From assembly GCA_002007465.1 (NCBI GenBank), contig LNAC01000278.1:1278333-1342332 (forward strand): a stretch of DNA of 64,000 bases. The letters run 5' to 3'. The position numbers were made by a program, and so were the translations under genes. The notes beneath the pieces were generated by a model. That model did no database searches. It saw only the letters and a list, made by a program, of their open reading frames with translations, and was not told the DNA's origin. The DNA is from Ailurus styani (taxonomy: Eukaryota; Chordata; Mammalia; Carnivora; Ailuridae). Below are positions 11,713 through 22,595 of this stretch, piece by piece (within the stretch, counting starts at the first letter, position 1; each line of letters opens with the position of its first letter).

Positions 11713-12664
11713 CACAACCCAAACTGCCCCTACACACACACACACACAAAACCCAGCATGGAATACAACAGAAGCAGAGACAGAGCCTCTCAAACCCAGG
11801 CTGCAAGTTCCCAATCTACTTGTCAAGTGCTGGAAGTGGCATCGGTAGGTCCAGTGTGGGGCACGCTTGGAAGCCCACTCAGAAACAGTGTTTACTAAGG
11901 GATGAATTGAGAAGAAATCCTCTGTATGAGGGATTTTTTTTCTCTCTTGGCAGAGTACGACTTGCTGTTTTCATGTTAATGAAAAGAAGAGGGGGAAAAA
12001 AACAACTTAAAAGAAGTACAAACTTGGATAGACTGAGAAACGCTTACAAAACAGTCTGTCCTGCTCCAGCTTGTTCTGTTCCAGCCCTGCAAGACTCAAG
12101 CCACAGTGACCTCAGGGTCACAGAAATAAAGAGCCCACTGGGGTTGGGGTTTGGAGAGGAGTAGCGTTATCTAGCACAAGACGCAGAGAGCAGAGGCTTA
12201 TCTCAAGAGTCTAAGACTCTACATGGGCCCTGGGGCATCTTGCCTGCCCAGGTAGCTGGCTGCCAGCGGTCCCACTCCTCTGCTGTGACTCCTGGGAGGG
12301 GCGCTAGACCGCAGGTCCATGGTGGGGCCGGCCCACCGCCTCCCAGCTGCAGACCGGAAACGCTAGAGCCCTGGGAGTCAGGGCAATAGAGTTCATGAAA
12401 TCACATGCTCTCTGGCTGGAATGGAACTGTAAGGCTGTCCAGTCACACTCCCACCAGCTGGCCTCTGAATTTCCTCCACAACATTCCCATCAAGTGCTCA
12501 TTAAGCCAGAGTTCGAATAGCCCCCATGACAGGACATGATTATCCTTCAACAAAGGCCATTTGTCTTTGCCCAGTTGTGACTGGAAGGGCAGTCTTGCTA
12601 AACCTGAGCCGAAGCGTCTCCTGGACTTCAGCTACTTCGTGTGAGATGATCTTCTGCTGTCACA
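11713..12664. other. No recognised gene; weak exon-like stretch
   Basis: A short AC run lies at 11732-11749. A splice-acceptor-like TTTTTTTCTCTCTTGGCAG ends at 11953, followed by a 210-nt lysine/arginine-rich open frame with no good donor (see findings). 12230-12375 is GC-rich. Nothing else recognised. Confidence 0.35.
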
Positions 12665-13484
12665 CAGGCGCAAAAATTCTTAACCAAAATTTAACAAATC
12701 AAAACCAACAACATATTTTTAAAAAATGGCTATGACCAAATGGAGTCTAGCACAGCCCTGCAGGATGGTTTAATATGATAATACTGCAATACTAATCAAT
12801 GTCATTCTTCATAGTAACAGACTCCAAAAGAAAAACAGTATGATCAGCTCAACTGATGTAGAAAAAGCATTTGACAAAATTCAAACTAGGAATGCAATGT
12901 AACTTCCTCAGCTTAATATGGAGCATCTGTGGAAAAACCTAGAGCCCACATCATACTTACTGGTGAAAGGCTGAATTCTTCTTAAGAGTGGAAATAGGAA
13001 GGATATCTGTTTTCATCACTCTTTGTTAACATAATATTGGAAACTATAACTACAGCACTAAGGTAAGAAAAAACAAGGGCATATGGGTTGGAAAGGAAGA
13101 AATAAAGGCTGTCTTGATTTGCAGATGATATGATTATCTACACAGCAAATCGCAAGGAATCTACAACATAAAAAATACCTCTTAGAATTTATAAGTGAAT
13201 TCAGGAAGGCAAGAGACAAGATAAACACAGAACAATCACATTTCTATGGACACCAAAATTAAAACCACAGTATCATTCATAATCACAAGAAGATGAAATA
13301 TGTACACAGGCACTTAGCAAAACAATGTATAGGATATGTATGCTGAAAATTATGAAACGCTAATGTAAGAAATTAAGAAAAACCTAAATAAATGGAAAGA
13401 CATAAACTGTTCATGGATTAAAAGGCTCAAGATCGTTAAAGATGTCACTTCTCTCCAAACTGATCTATAGGTTTAACGTAATTT
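12665..13484 (+). mobile_element. Old L1 (host copy), segment 1: ORF2 part
   Basis: Decayed L1 ORF2. CAAAAATTCTTAACCAAAAT at the start, AAAGCATTTGACAAAATTCA at 12865-12884 and TTTGCAGATGATATGATTAT near 13118 (the reverse-transcriptase FADD-type active-site region) are typical. Many stops. It continues after an inverted L1 insertion at 15724; the duplicated target TTTAACGTAATTT ends this segment. Confidence 0.9.
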
Positions 13485-13874
13485 TTATTAATTTTTTAAA
13501 TTTTAATTCCAGTGTAATTACCATATAGTGTTATATTAGCTTCAGGTGTACAATGTACTGATTCAGCAATTCTGTACATTACTCAGTGCTCATCAAGATA
13601 AGTGTCCTCTTAATCCCCTTCACCTATTTCACCCATCCCCCCACCCACCTCCACTCTGATAACCATCAGTTTAGTTCTCTATAGTTAAGAGTGTGTTTTT
13701 TGGTTTGTCTCTTTTTTCTCTGTTCATTCTTTTTGTTTCTTAAATTCCACATACGCGTGAAATCATGATATTTGTCTTTCTCCGACTGACTTATTTCATT
13801 TAGTATTACGCTCAACAACCACGTTGTTGCAAACGGCAAGATTTCATTCCTTTTATGGTTGAGTAATAGTCCGT

Positions 13875-13945
<71 letters not shown>

Positions 13946-15723
13946 GTATGTATACCATCTCTTCTTTATCCATTCATTTGTAGATACTTGGGCTGCTTAC
14001 ATAATTTGGGTATTGTAAACAATGCTGCAATGAACATAGGGGTACGTGTATCTTTTTGATTAGCATTTTTGTATTCTTTGGGTAAATACCCAGGATTGAA
14101 TTACTGAATCATATGGTAGCTCTAATTTTAATTTTTTGAGGAATCCCAAAACTGTCTTCCACAATGGCTGTACCACTCCCACCAACAGTGCACAAGGGTT
14201 CCTTTTTTCTCCACATCCTCACCAACACTTGTTACTGCTGGTGTTTTGATTTTAGCCATTCTGACAGGTGTGAGGTGATATCTCACTGTGGTTTGATTTG
14301 AATTTCCCTAATGACATGTGATGTTGAGCATCTTTTCATGTGTCTGTTGGCCATCTGGATGTCTTCTTTGGAGAAATGGATGTTCATGTCTTCTGCCCAT
14401 TTTTTAATTGGGTTATTTGGTTTCTTAGTGTTGAATTGTATAAATTCTTTGTAAATTTTGGATACTAACTCCTAAATGACTGAGATATGCCATTTGCAAG
14501 TATCTTCTTCCATTCATTGGGTTGTTTTTTAGTTTTGTTGATTGTTTCCTTTGCTGTGCAGAAGGTTTTTATTTTGATGTCATCCCAATAGTTTATTTTT
14601 GCTTTTGTTTCCCTTGCTTCAGGAGAAATATCTAGAATAATGTTGCTATGGGCAATGTCAGAGAAATTACTGCCTTTGCTCTCTTCCAGGATTTTTATGG
14701 TTTCAGGTCTCATATTTAGGTCTTTAGTCCATTTTGAGTTTGCTTTTGTGTAGGTGTAAGAAAATGGTCCAGTTTCATTCTTTTGCATGTAACTGTGCAG
14801 TTTTCCCAGTACCATTGGTTGAAGAGACTTTTTCCCATTGCATATTCTTGCCTCCTTCATTGAAGATTAATTGACCATATACTCATGGCTATATTTCTGG
14901 ACTCTATATTCTGTTCCATTGATCTATGTATCTATTTCTATGTCAGTACCCTACTGTTTCAATTACTACAGCTTTGTAGTATATATTGAAATCGGGGATT
15001 GTGATACCTCTAGTTTTTCTTCTTTTTCAAGATTGCTTGGTTATTCAGGGTCTTTTGTTTTATGCAAATCTTAGGATTATTTGTTCTAATTCTGTGAAAA
15101 ATGCTGTTGGTATTTTGATAGAGATTACATTAAATATGTAGATTTTTTAATAGACATTTTAACAATATTTTCTCTCTTAACCCATGAGCATGGAATGTCT
15201 TTCCATTTGTTTGTTTGTAGGTATTCAATTTCATCAACGTTTTATAGTTTTCAGAGTACTGGTCTTTCACGTCCTCGGTTAAGTTTATTCCCAGGTATTT
15301 TATTATTTTTGGTGCAATTGAAAATTGGACTACTTTCTTAATTTCTCATTCTGCCACTTCGTTATTAGTGTATAGAAATGCACCAAATTTCTGTATATTG
15401 ATGTTGTGTCCTAGGACCTTACTGAATTCATTGATCGGTTCTAGTAGTTTTTGGTGGAGCCTTTTGGGTTTTCTATATGCAGTATCATGTCATCTGCAAA
15501 TAGTGAACGTTTTTCTTCTTCCTTAGTAATTTGGGTGCCTTTTATTTCTTTTTGTTGTCTGCCTGCTGTGGCTAGGACTTCCAGTGCGATGTTGATAAAA
15601 GTGGTGAGACTAGACATCCCTGCTTTGTACCTGATCTTAAGGGAAAAACTCTCAGTTTTTCACCATCGAGTATGATGTTAGCTGTGGGTTTTTCATATAT
15701 GACCCTTATTATGTTAAGGCAGT
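13485..15723 (-). mobile_element. Inverted L1 inserted in the old L1
   Basis: A 5'-truncated ~2.24-kb L1 in reverse. Its 3' end (TTTTATTAATTTTTTAAATT on the plus strand) is on the left, then 3' UTR, then the ORF2 C-terminal half. A 131-codon remnant of ORF2 remains open on the minus strand at 14465-14860. Target-site duplication TTTAACGTAATTT (13472-13484) and TTTAATGTAATTT (15724-15736), one mismatch. ORF2 normally encodes endonuclease and reverse transcriptase; this copy is broken by many stops. Confidence 0.92.
13875..13954. repeat. Compound (GT)n(TA)n(TATG)n microsatellite inside L1
   Basis: GT repeats, then about 28 TA units, then TATG units. It sits at the L1 position that normally reads 'tatatacacaatggaatatt' on the L1 sense strand. 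Confidence 0.95.
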
Positions 15724-16806
15724 TTTAATGTAATTTCTATCAAAATCTCAGCAAGGGTTTCTGTAGATCTATACAAATTTATTCTAAAGTTTGTAAGGAA
15801 AGACAAAGACTAGAATAGCTAAAACAACCCTGAAAGACAATAAAGTGGGAAGAATAACTTTGCCCAATATTAAACTTACTATACATTGAAAGTAATCAAA
15901 ACAGTGTGGCTCTTGGCAGAGGGATAGACCCACAGAGGAATCAAAAAGAACAGAGAACCAAGAAAAAGATTCACACAATATGCCCAACTGCTTTTTTATA
16001 ATGGTGCAAAAGAAATTCAAAGGAGGGAAAGATAACATTTTCAACAAATGTTGCTGGAACATTTGGACATGCATAGGTAAAAAAAGAAATTTTAATAAAA
16101 TTTAAATAAAAATAAAAATTGTTTGGTTTTTTAAAATTTTAAATAAAAAAATAAACAAATCAAAAACTTTGATTTATACCTTAAACCTTACACAAAAATT
16201 AACTGAAAATAGATCACAAACTTAAATGTAAAAAAATAAGACTCTAAATTTTTTAGGAAAAATAATAGAAGAATTCTTCAGGTTTTAAAGCTAGACAAGG
16301 AGTCCTTAGATTTCACACCAGAAGTTTAATCTATAAAAGACTGATAAATTAGACTTTATCAAAACTATTATTTTTTTTTTGTCCTGTCAAAGACCCAAGT
16401 AAGAGGATGAAAAGGCAAGCTATGGACTAGAGGAAAATAGTTACAAACCATATATCAAACAAAAGATTAGGACTAACATTTAAACTATATAAAGAAATCA
16501 GAAAACTCAGCAATAAAAAAAATGAACAATGAAAATAGAAGACAACCAAAGATATGAATTTACTGAAGAAGCTGTAGATGGAAAGTAAGTACATCTGAAA
16601 GATATTCAACACAATTGCCATTAGAGAAATGCAAATTAAAATGACAATGAGATATCACTATATTCCTGTCAGAACGGCTAAAGTAAAAAATAACGACACC
16701 ACCAAATACTGGCAAGGATTTGGTAAAACTGGATCACACATTGCTGATGGGAATGTGAAATAGTGCAGCCAATCTGGGAAACTATTTGGAAGCTTTTTAT
16801 AAAGTT
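15724..16806 (+). mobile_element. Old L1 (host copy), segment 2
   Basis: Resumes the interrupted old L1: TTTCTATCAAAATCTCAGCA, GGAAAGACAAAGACTAGAAT and the AAAATAGCTAAAACAACCCT-like ORF2 3' region, continuing to GGGAATGTGAAATAGTGCAG near 16750. AT-rich with many stops. Confidence 0.88.
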
Positions 16807-17030
16807 AAATGCCTGGGTGGCTCCGTGCATTGAGCATCTAACCCACTCTTTTTTGGGGGGGGGCTCAGGTTGTGATCTCAGGGTCTTGGGATCAAGCCCT
16901 CCAACAGGCTCCCCACTTAGCAGGGAGTCTGCCTGCGGATTCCTCTCCCTCTGCCTCTGTCCCTCCCCCTGCTCAGGCTCTCTCTCTCAAATAAATAAAT
17001 AAATAAATAAATAAATAAATCTTTAAAATT
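16807..17030 (+). mobile_element. CAN-SINE in the old L1
   Basis: Head AATGCCTGGGTGGCTCCGTG, a run of nine G at 16855-16863 in the head, core GATCTCAGGGTCTTGGGATC, and a long (AAAT)n tail at 16989-17022. The L1 reading resumes at CATACAACTACCATATGACC. Confidence 0.92.
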
Positions 17031-17194
17031 AAACATACAACTACCATATGACCCAGCAATTGAACTCCTGGATATATATCCCAGAGAAATGAAAAGTTAC
17101 GTTCACACAAAACCTGTCCACAAATATTTATACCAGCTTTATTTTTAATAACCAAAGTTATAACTACCTGAGATGCCCTTCAAAGAGTGAATGG
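17031..17194 (+). mobile_element. Old L1 (host copy), segment 3
   Basis: CATATGACCCAGCAATTGAA and ATATCCCAGAGAAATGAAAA are L1 ORF2 3' words. It ends with the target sequence AGAGTGAATGG, where a second L1 inserted. Confidence 0.88.
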
Positions 17195-18138
17195 CCATCA
17201 AAGGAGACATACAAGTGGCCAACAAGTGCATGAAAAAATATCATCAGGGAAAATGCAAATCAAAACCACAATATCACTTCACACCTGTCAGAATGGCTAA
17301 CAACAAAAAGACAAGAGATAACAAGTGTTGGCGAAGATGTGGAGAAAAGGAAACCATGGTTGGTAGGAACATAAATATTGGCACGGCCACTGTGGAAACA
17401 GTAGAACAGTATGGAGGCTCCTCAAAAAATTAAATACAGAATTACCGTATGACCTAGCAATCCAACTTCAGGGTATATACCCAAAAGAAATGAAAACAGG
17501 ATCTCGAAAAGATATCTGTACTCCCATAATTCACTGCAGCATTATTTACAATAGCCAGGATAGAAAAATGACACAAGTGTCTGTCAACAGACAAATTGAT
17601 AAAGAAAATGTGGTACATATACACAATGGAATATTATTCAGCCACAAGAAAGAAGGAAATCCTGCCATTTGTGAAAAATATAGGTGGACCCTGAAAGCAT
17701 TGCACTAAGTGAAATAAATCGGATAGAGAAGAATAAATATGCATGGTATCACTTAAACGGGAAATCTAAAAAAAGTCAAACTCACAGAAACAGAGAGCAA
17801 ACTGATTAAGAGGGCCTAGGGGGAGAGAAATAAGGAAAGGCTGGTTTGAAGAGGTCCAGACTTTCAGCTGTAAGATACAAAAGGTTAGACATCTAATGTA
17901 TAACACGGTATGTATAGTTCATAACATTGTATTTTACGATTGAAATTTGTTGAGAGTAGAACTTAAATGTTCTCACCAAAACAAAAACAGGTAAGTATGT
18001 GAGGTGATAGATGTATTAAATTAACTCAAGGGAAGGAATTCTTTACAATGTATACGCATATCAAAACATCACGATGAACACTTTAGATATGTTAAGATTT
18101 TTCATGTCGATTATACTTCAGTAAAGGTGAAAAGACCC
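17195..18138 (+). mobile_element. Second L1 inserted in the old L1, same strand
   Basis: A 5'-truncated ~0.94-kb L1 covering the same ORF2 3' region as its host plus the 3' UTR: AAATGCAAATCAAAACCACA, AACCACAATATCACTTCACA, then TATACTTCAGTAAAGGTGAA at the tail. Target-site duplication AGAGTGAATGG (17184-17194) and AGAGTGAGTGG (18139-18149). Confidence 0.88.
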
Positions 18139-18800
18139 AGAGTGAGTGGTAAAAAAACTATAGTATATCCATACCACAGAATACTACTTATCGATAAAAA
18201 GAAATGAACTATTGATGCACTTAACTTGTATGAATCTCCAGAAAATTGTGTTATGTGAAAAAAGCCAATCTCGAAAGACTATACAGTGGGCAATTCCATA
18301 TACGTGACATTCTTGAAATGACAGAATCATAGAAATGGAGAAAAGATTCGTGGTTGCCAGCAGTCAGAGATGGCCTGAGAGGAGGGACCTGGTGTGGCTA
18401 TTAAAGGACAACAGAAGAGATCTTTGTGGAAATGGGATGATTCCCTATCTTGGCGACATCACCTCGCTATGATACTGTACTATGGTTTTTTTAAGGTGCT
18501 GCCACTTGGGGGTAACTGGATAAAGAATGTCCTGGATGTCTCTTGCATTATTTCTTACAACTGCATTTTGCCTGGAGATGGAAGGGCGGGGTTTGGGGAA
18601 GGCAGGCAAGAAGGGCAGGGCAGGAAGGAGGGGTGACAAAGGGGCGTGAGGAAAGTTTGGGGGGTGATGGATACATTCACTGTCTTGATTTGGGTGATAG
18701 TTTCACGGGCATATATGTATGTTAAAACCTGTCAAATGTACGTTTAAATACAACTACACTGTTGTATGTCAATTACACCTCAATAAAGCTTTTTAAAAAA
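18139..18800 (+). mobile_element. Old L1 (host copy), segment 4: 3' end
   Basis: TATAGTATATCCATACCACA continues exactly where segment 3 stopped. The 3' UTR follows, with a G-rich block at 18585-18665, ending ACACCTCAATAAAGCTTTTT. G-rich 3' UTR tracts are common in L1. Confidence 0.88.
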
Positions 18801-18807
18801 AATATAC

Positions 18808-19018
18808 AGGGACGCCTTGGGGGGCGCAGTCAGTTAGGCGGCTGACTCTTGGTTTCTTCTCAGGTCATGATCTCAGGGTCATGATATTGAGCCTGGCATT
18901 GGCTCCCTGCTGGGCATGGAGCCAACCTATGATTCTCTGTCTCCCTCTGCCCCTCACTCCCAGCCCCTCCCCCTCAGACAAATAAATAAATAAATAAATA
19001 AATAATAAAATATATATA
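18808..19018 (+). mobile_element. CAN-SINE, plus strand
   Basis: Diverged head GGACGCCTTGGGGGGCGCAG, core CAGGTCATGATCTCAGGGTC, CT-rich stretch and AAATAAATAAATAAATAATA tail. It inserted at the A-rich end of the old L1. Confidence 0.9.
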
Positions 19019-19021
19019 CAG

Positions 19022-19040
19022 ATACACACACACACACACA
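19022..19040. repeat. Short (AC)n
   Basis: About nine AC units after the SINE tail. Confidence 0.8.
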
Positions 19041-20147
19041 TTGACTCCTACGGCCCAGAATCAGACTTCAGGGGCAAGACACAGGAATGTACTCTACAGC
19101 TTGCCTGGACGGGAAACCAAGGCCGGGTCGGACATGAGATCAGCCACAGGAATGAAGGGAATGGGTGAGAACGGACTGTGGTGCGATGTGATGGTACGGG
19201 CCTCGCAGCTCTTGCTAAAAAGCTTAAGATGATGAAATAGGCATACACAGGACTTCTGAGAAGGGAAGTGACGTGATTAAGACCAAACAGCCATCACCTG
19301 ATGGTGGAAGAGGTCTGAGAAGTGGCAGCTCCTGTGTGTTCACAGAACAGCAATGCCTGGCAGACCCTTCCTCAGTTCCGAGGATGCCGAAGGCTGGTCG
19401 ATGTTGCCTTGGCTGACAGCTCTACTAGATCATTGAATTGCATCAGATGATTCTACAGTTCTGGAGGGTGATTTTCCTGAGTGATTTTGTTCTAGAAGTT
19501 CTTTACCTTCATGAACATCTTCCTGGTCCCTGCATCTTAAATAGCCTGCCACACATTCAGGCAAAGTTTGAGATTTTATGGTGTCATGATTTTTAAAGGG
19601 ACTGCAGCCCGTGGCACTCTGGCCTGAGAACGGCCCTGCTCTGTCCACGGCAGGGCACACCCCCCAGAGGCCCTGCAGGAGCTCTCTGGATTACTCACCC
19701 AGGTGGGACAGGGCCCCCGGGAAACTGGAATTGTGATAAAGAGACGCAAACTGGCTCTCTCTGCACAGGCCATTCAGGTGTGTGTGGTGGGGAGGCTGAG
19801 GTGGTGAAGGTCAGGCTGCAGAGAGGGAAGGCCGCTGATTTGGGAGAAGCAGAAGCCGGGACTGAATGGGGCTCTGGGAACTCAGTGACTCTCAGTCACT
19901 TCCTGTCTTGGCATCCACAGATGCCCCCACAACCGTGCAATCTGCCCTTGGTCCCGCCAAAGCTGCTTTGAAGTGGCATTCTGTCACAGGCCTCTTCAGG
20001 AGAGTTGATTTTGGTGGTTCACATGATCACAAACCCACTCACACCTGTTAGGTTCGGTCCACCGATTTTAAATTAACGAAGGAATTGTGTAGTACAGTTA
20101 TTTCCAATGGTGAATTCATATTCAGTGCCTTTTGTTTTTCCTTTCAG
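19041..20147. other. Upstream of the exon cluster; no exon confirmed
   Basis: Apparently unique sequence just 5' of the candidate gene exons. Open frames here lack paired splice sites. The next exon needs a donor in phase 1; I could not find a convincing one in this interval, so the 5' part of the gene may lie further upstream or outside the window. Confidence 0.35.
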
Positions 20148-20287
20148 TAACAGTGAGGCTGAATTTCTGTTCAAAGAGGAAACCACTGACCAAGGAGGGA
20201 CTGAGTAAGGCGGATGGAAGGAGGCCTCTCTTCCCATGGCCAAGCAGTGACCACAGATCGAAGCGAAGAAACAAAACCATCCTGAAG
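20148..20287 (+). CDS. Candidate internal coding exon A of an unidentified gene
   Basis: Strong acceptor (CCTTTTGTTTTTCCTTTCAG) before 20148 and donor AAG|GTAAAA at 20287/20288. The exon is 140 nt; an alternative AG six bases on gives 134 nt in the same frame. It starts with two bases completing a codon and then encodes 46 residues, beginning TVRLNFCSKRKPLTKEGL and ending RSKRRNKTILK. It is basic (R/K-rich) with no transmembrane stretch or domain I know. It ends at a codon boundary, which matches the start of exon B. The frame also stays open 459 nt past the donor, which weakens frame evidence for this exon alone. The case rests on both splice sites and on phase agreement with exons B and C. 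Product unknown. Confidence 0.55.
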
Positions 20288-20609
20288 GTAAAACGTGTCC
20301 TGCTCTCCACCTCTCTTTCTCCATTTGAAAATTCTTTCTTCATATCTCCTCTACCAGACCTCTCTATCAGACCTCAACTTGAGGCTTTTGGGGAGGAGAT
20401 GAGGAAACCGTTGTGTTTGGTGTCTCTTGTATACAGACAAACTATCACTGAGGCGCTGGTCAGCCTTTTTTCTAGGCTAACCAACCCCCTCCCCGTCAGC
20501 TTTGCAACCTGTGATCTTTGTCGCTTTTCCAGTCTTGGCTGCCCCTGCTGGCTCAGTTCCCATAGTGGAGCTGAATGTAGACAAGTGGAGATAAAGCCTC
20601 TCCTTCTGC

Positions 20610-21110
20610 CTCCCAAACTTTCATTTAGTGTCTTCCCTTCCTTCCATTCTCTCTGCCACTTCCAAAGTTCAGGCCTCATCAGCTCTTACCTGCACTGTGT
20701 GACTAAGACCTCTGCCCTCTCCCGTCGTCCTGCCCCCTACATATAACTGCCAGCTGACTCCCTCCTTGACCAAGTCATTCTTCCGAGGCCACGTTGTGAT
20801 CCTACCACTCCCTGGCTCGAAAGCCTTTCCTCCTGCATGTGGAAGAAAGTGCAGACTCTGCGGTCATGCCTTCACTCCATCCTCCATGAGCCGGCCCAAC
20901 TGCTCTCCCAGCAAACCCCCTTGGTGCTTCCTGTGGTCCAGTCCAGCGTGCTGGGCGCCCAGCATGATGCGCTGAACCTGCACACGCCCTCTGCCCATAC
21001 TTTCTTGCCCTGTCTCAGCTCGTCCAAGTCCTGCATGTTCTATTTTTTCTACAAAGCCTAGCTTGGTGTGCCTGCCTTTGCGGTTCTCCCCAGACAGAAT
21101 GAATTATTCT
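20610..21110 (+). repeat. L2 LINE 3' fragment
   Basis: Pyrimidine-rich text with L2 words: CAGGCCTCATCAGCTCTTAC, CTACCACTCCCTGGCTCGAA, and a degraded 'catgctgttccctctgcc'-type block ending TTCTACAAAGCC. L2 text is stop-poor, which explains part of the long open frame across it. Confidence 0.55.
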
Positions 21111-21904
21111 GTGCTACCCAGCCACATAGTTTATATTTGTGTTTACATAACTTTTAAAGGTCTGGCTTGTAGTCCTAGGGTATGGACCTGTCCTTCCCGC
21201 TAGAAGGCCAAGCCCTACTGCTCCCAGTAAGTTCCAGGTCCCGAATTCCATGCAGGGAACTGCAGTATGAGATCTGTGCATGTTCAATGAATATGTGCCC
21301 ATGGGCAAGCTGTGTGCCCACAACAGTTTCCTCTGGTCATGTGACTGCTGTTTCAGAAGATGCATGAGGTCAAATGACTCAGCAAAAATTCTGCAGACCA
21401 AATGACAGGAAGAGCCTCAGAAGCAGACTCTATTAACACTGATCTAAAACACATGTGTCTGGAGCCCCAGCGCCAGTGCGGGAAGATTTTCCATAGCATA
21501 TGCCAAGGGTCTGCATGCAGCCTGATACTGTGCCCTGGGAGAGGCCAGCAAACCGCAGGCTCCCCCTGGCCCCTCTGGCATCTGGCGCCCCATTGAGGAT
21601 GCTTAGGAGGCCTGCAGAGCCTTGAGCATGACAGAGTTGGGCCTCCCCTATCCAAGAAATCCATCTGCCTGGATGTTCCAGATAATGGAAAGTTGTTCCT
21701 CTAGGGCACCCAAACTTTTCAAGGTAAAATCCATTTTGATAAACAACTTCCAAAAGGAAGAACACAGTCCAGCACTTTCCCATCCTCTCGGGCTGTCAGG
21801 AGTGTTATCCGACCACTTCTCGATCACCCTGGGCTGACATCAGGTATGTTAGTTGCTGTTTTTCCCACAGGATTGCTCTCCTCGCTGCTATACCTTCCAA
21901 TCGT

Positions 21905-22135
21905 AATTGTTACAACAATAAGAGTCCTTCCTATGTGCACGGCACACCAAGGGGCCCTCTACGTAATTATTTCATTTTGGCTTCACCATGTCGCTAAAAG
22001 GTAGATGTTATTTTCTCCAGTTTTAGGTGTGAGAACTGAGGTTTTCGAGCAGGGAGGTCAGTAACTTGCCCACAGTTACATGGCAAGTTAAAACATGGAG
22101 TGGTCCTAACTCCAGAGCCCACACTGGTAAATCCT
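21905..22135 (+). repeat. MIR fragment
   Basis: CTATGTGCACGGCACACCAA, ATTATTTCATTTTGGCTTCA, GTGAGAACTGAGGTTTTCGA and CTTGCCCACAGTTACATGGC follow the MIR order. Confidence 0.75.
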
Positions 22136-22518
22136 TTACTCTGTGGCTTCTCTGGGCATGGAAATAAGGGGATTGACTGACTCATCCAGGGACTTCCCTG
22201 GGTTTAGCACTGACAACTCTCAGTCCAGGAAAGAAGCATGATGGTTGGTCACCCTAGCTTGAGAGCAAGAAAGCACTCACTGGAACACTTGGCTTTTGCA
22301 AACCAAATGTGCAATTTCCCATCATCCGTCCCTAGCCATTGAGGATAGGAAAGGAACCCAGTAAAGCAGTCAAACCAGGAAGGCCAGACGAAGAAACAGC
22401 CCCCCTAAGACAGTTAATAATGTTGCTGCCCTTGAAAGCATGTTTGTTCAACCCAAGCGGGGGTGAGAAACTTCTGTGGATGAAAAATCATATACTTCTT
22501 TCTTTATATTCCAAACAG

Positions 22519-22595
22519 GAAATGGCTACATACATGTGTTGTGGACAGTTTTCTAAGCCAGACTGTTTCGTGAGGCATAATAAAGAGCATATCAC
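22519..22595 (+). CDS. Candidate internal coding exon B of the same gene
   Basis: Acceptor CTTCTTTCTTTATATTCCAAACAG precedes 22519 as a polypyrimidine tract plus AG; donor AC|GTAGGT at 22595/22596. The 77-nt exon encodes 25 residues (EMATYMCCGQFSKPDC then FVRHNKEHI) plus two bases of a Thr codon. It starts in phase 0, matching the end of exon A, and ends two bases into a codon, matching exon C. Using the alternative donor four bases later would retain an in-frame TAG, so the first donor is required for a continuous protein. There is a Cys-Cys pair but not enough spacing evidence for a zinc site. Confidence 0.6.

Larger units (their letters stand above)
20288..22518 (+). other. Candidate intron A-B
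   Basis: 2231 nt, GT at 20288 and AG at 22517-22518. It holds an L2 fragment, a MIR fragment, and unique sequence at 21111-21904 and 22136-22518. Confidence 0.45.

Noticed and set aside
14465..14860. 131-codon minus-strand open frame
   Set aside because: Remnant of L1 ORF2 in the inverted L1, not a host gene.
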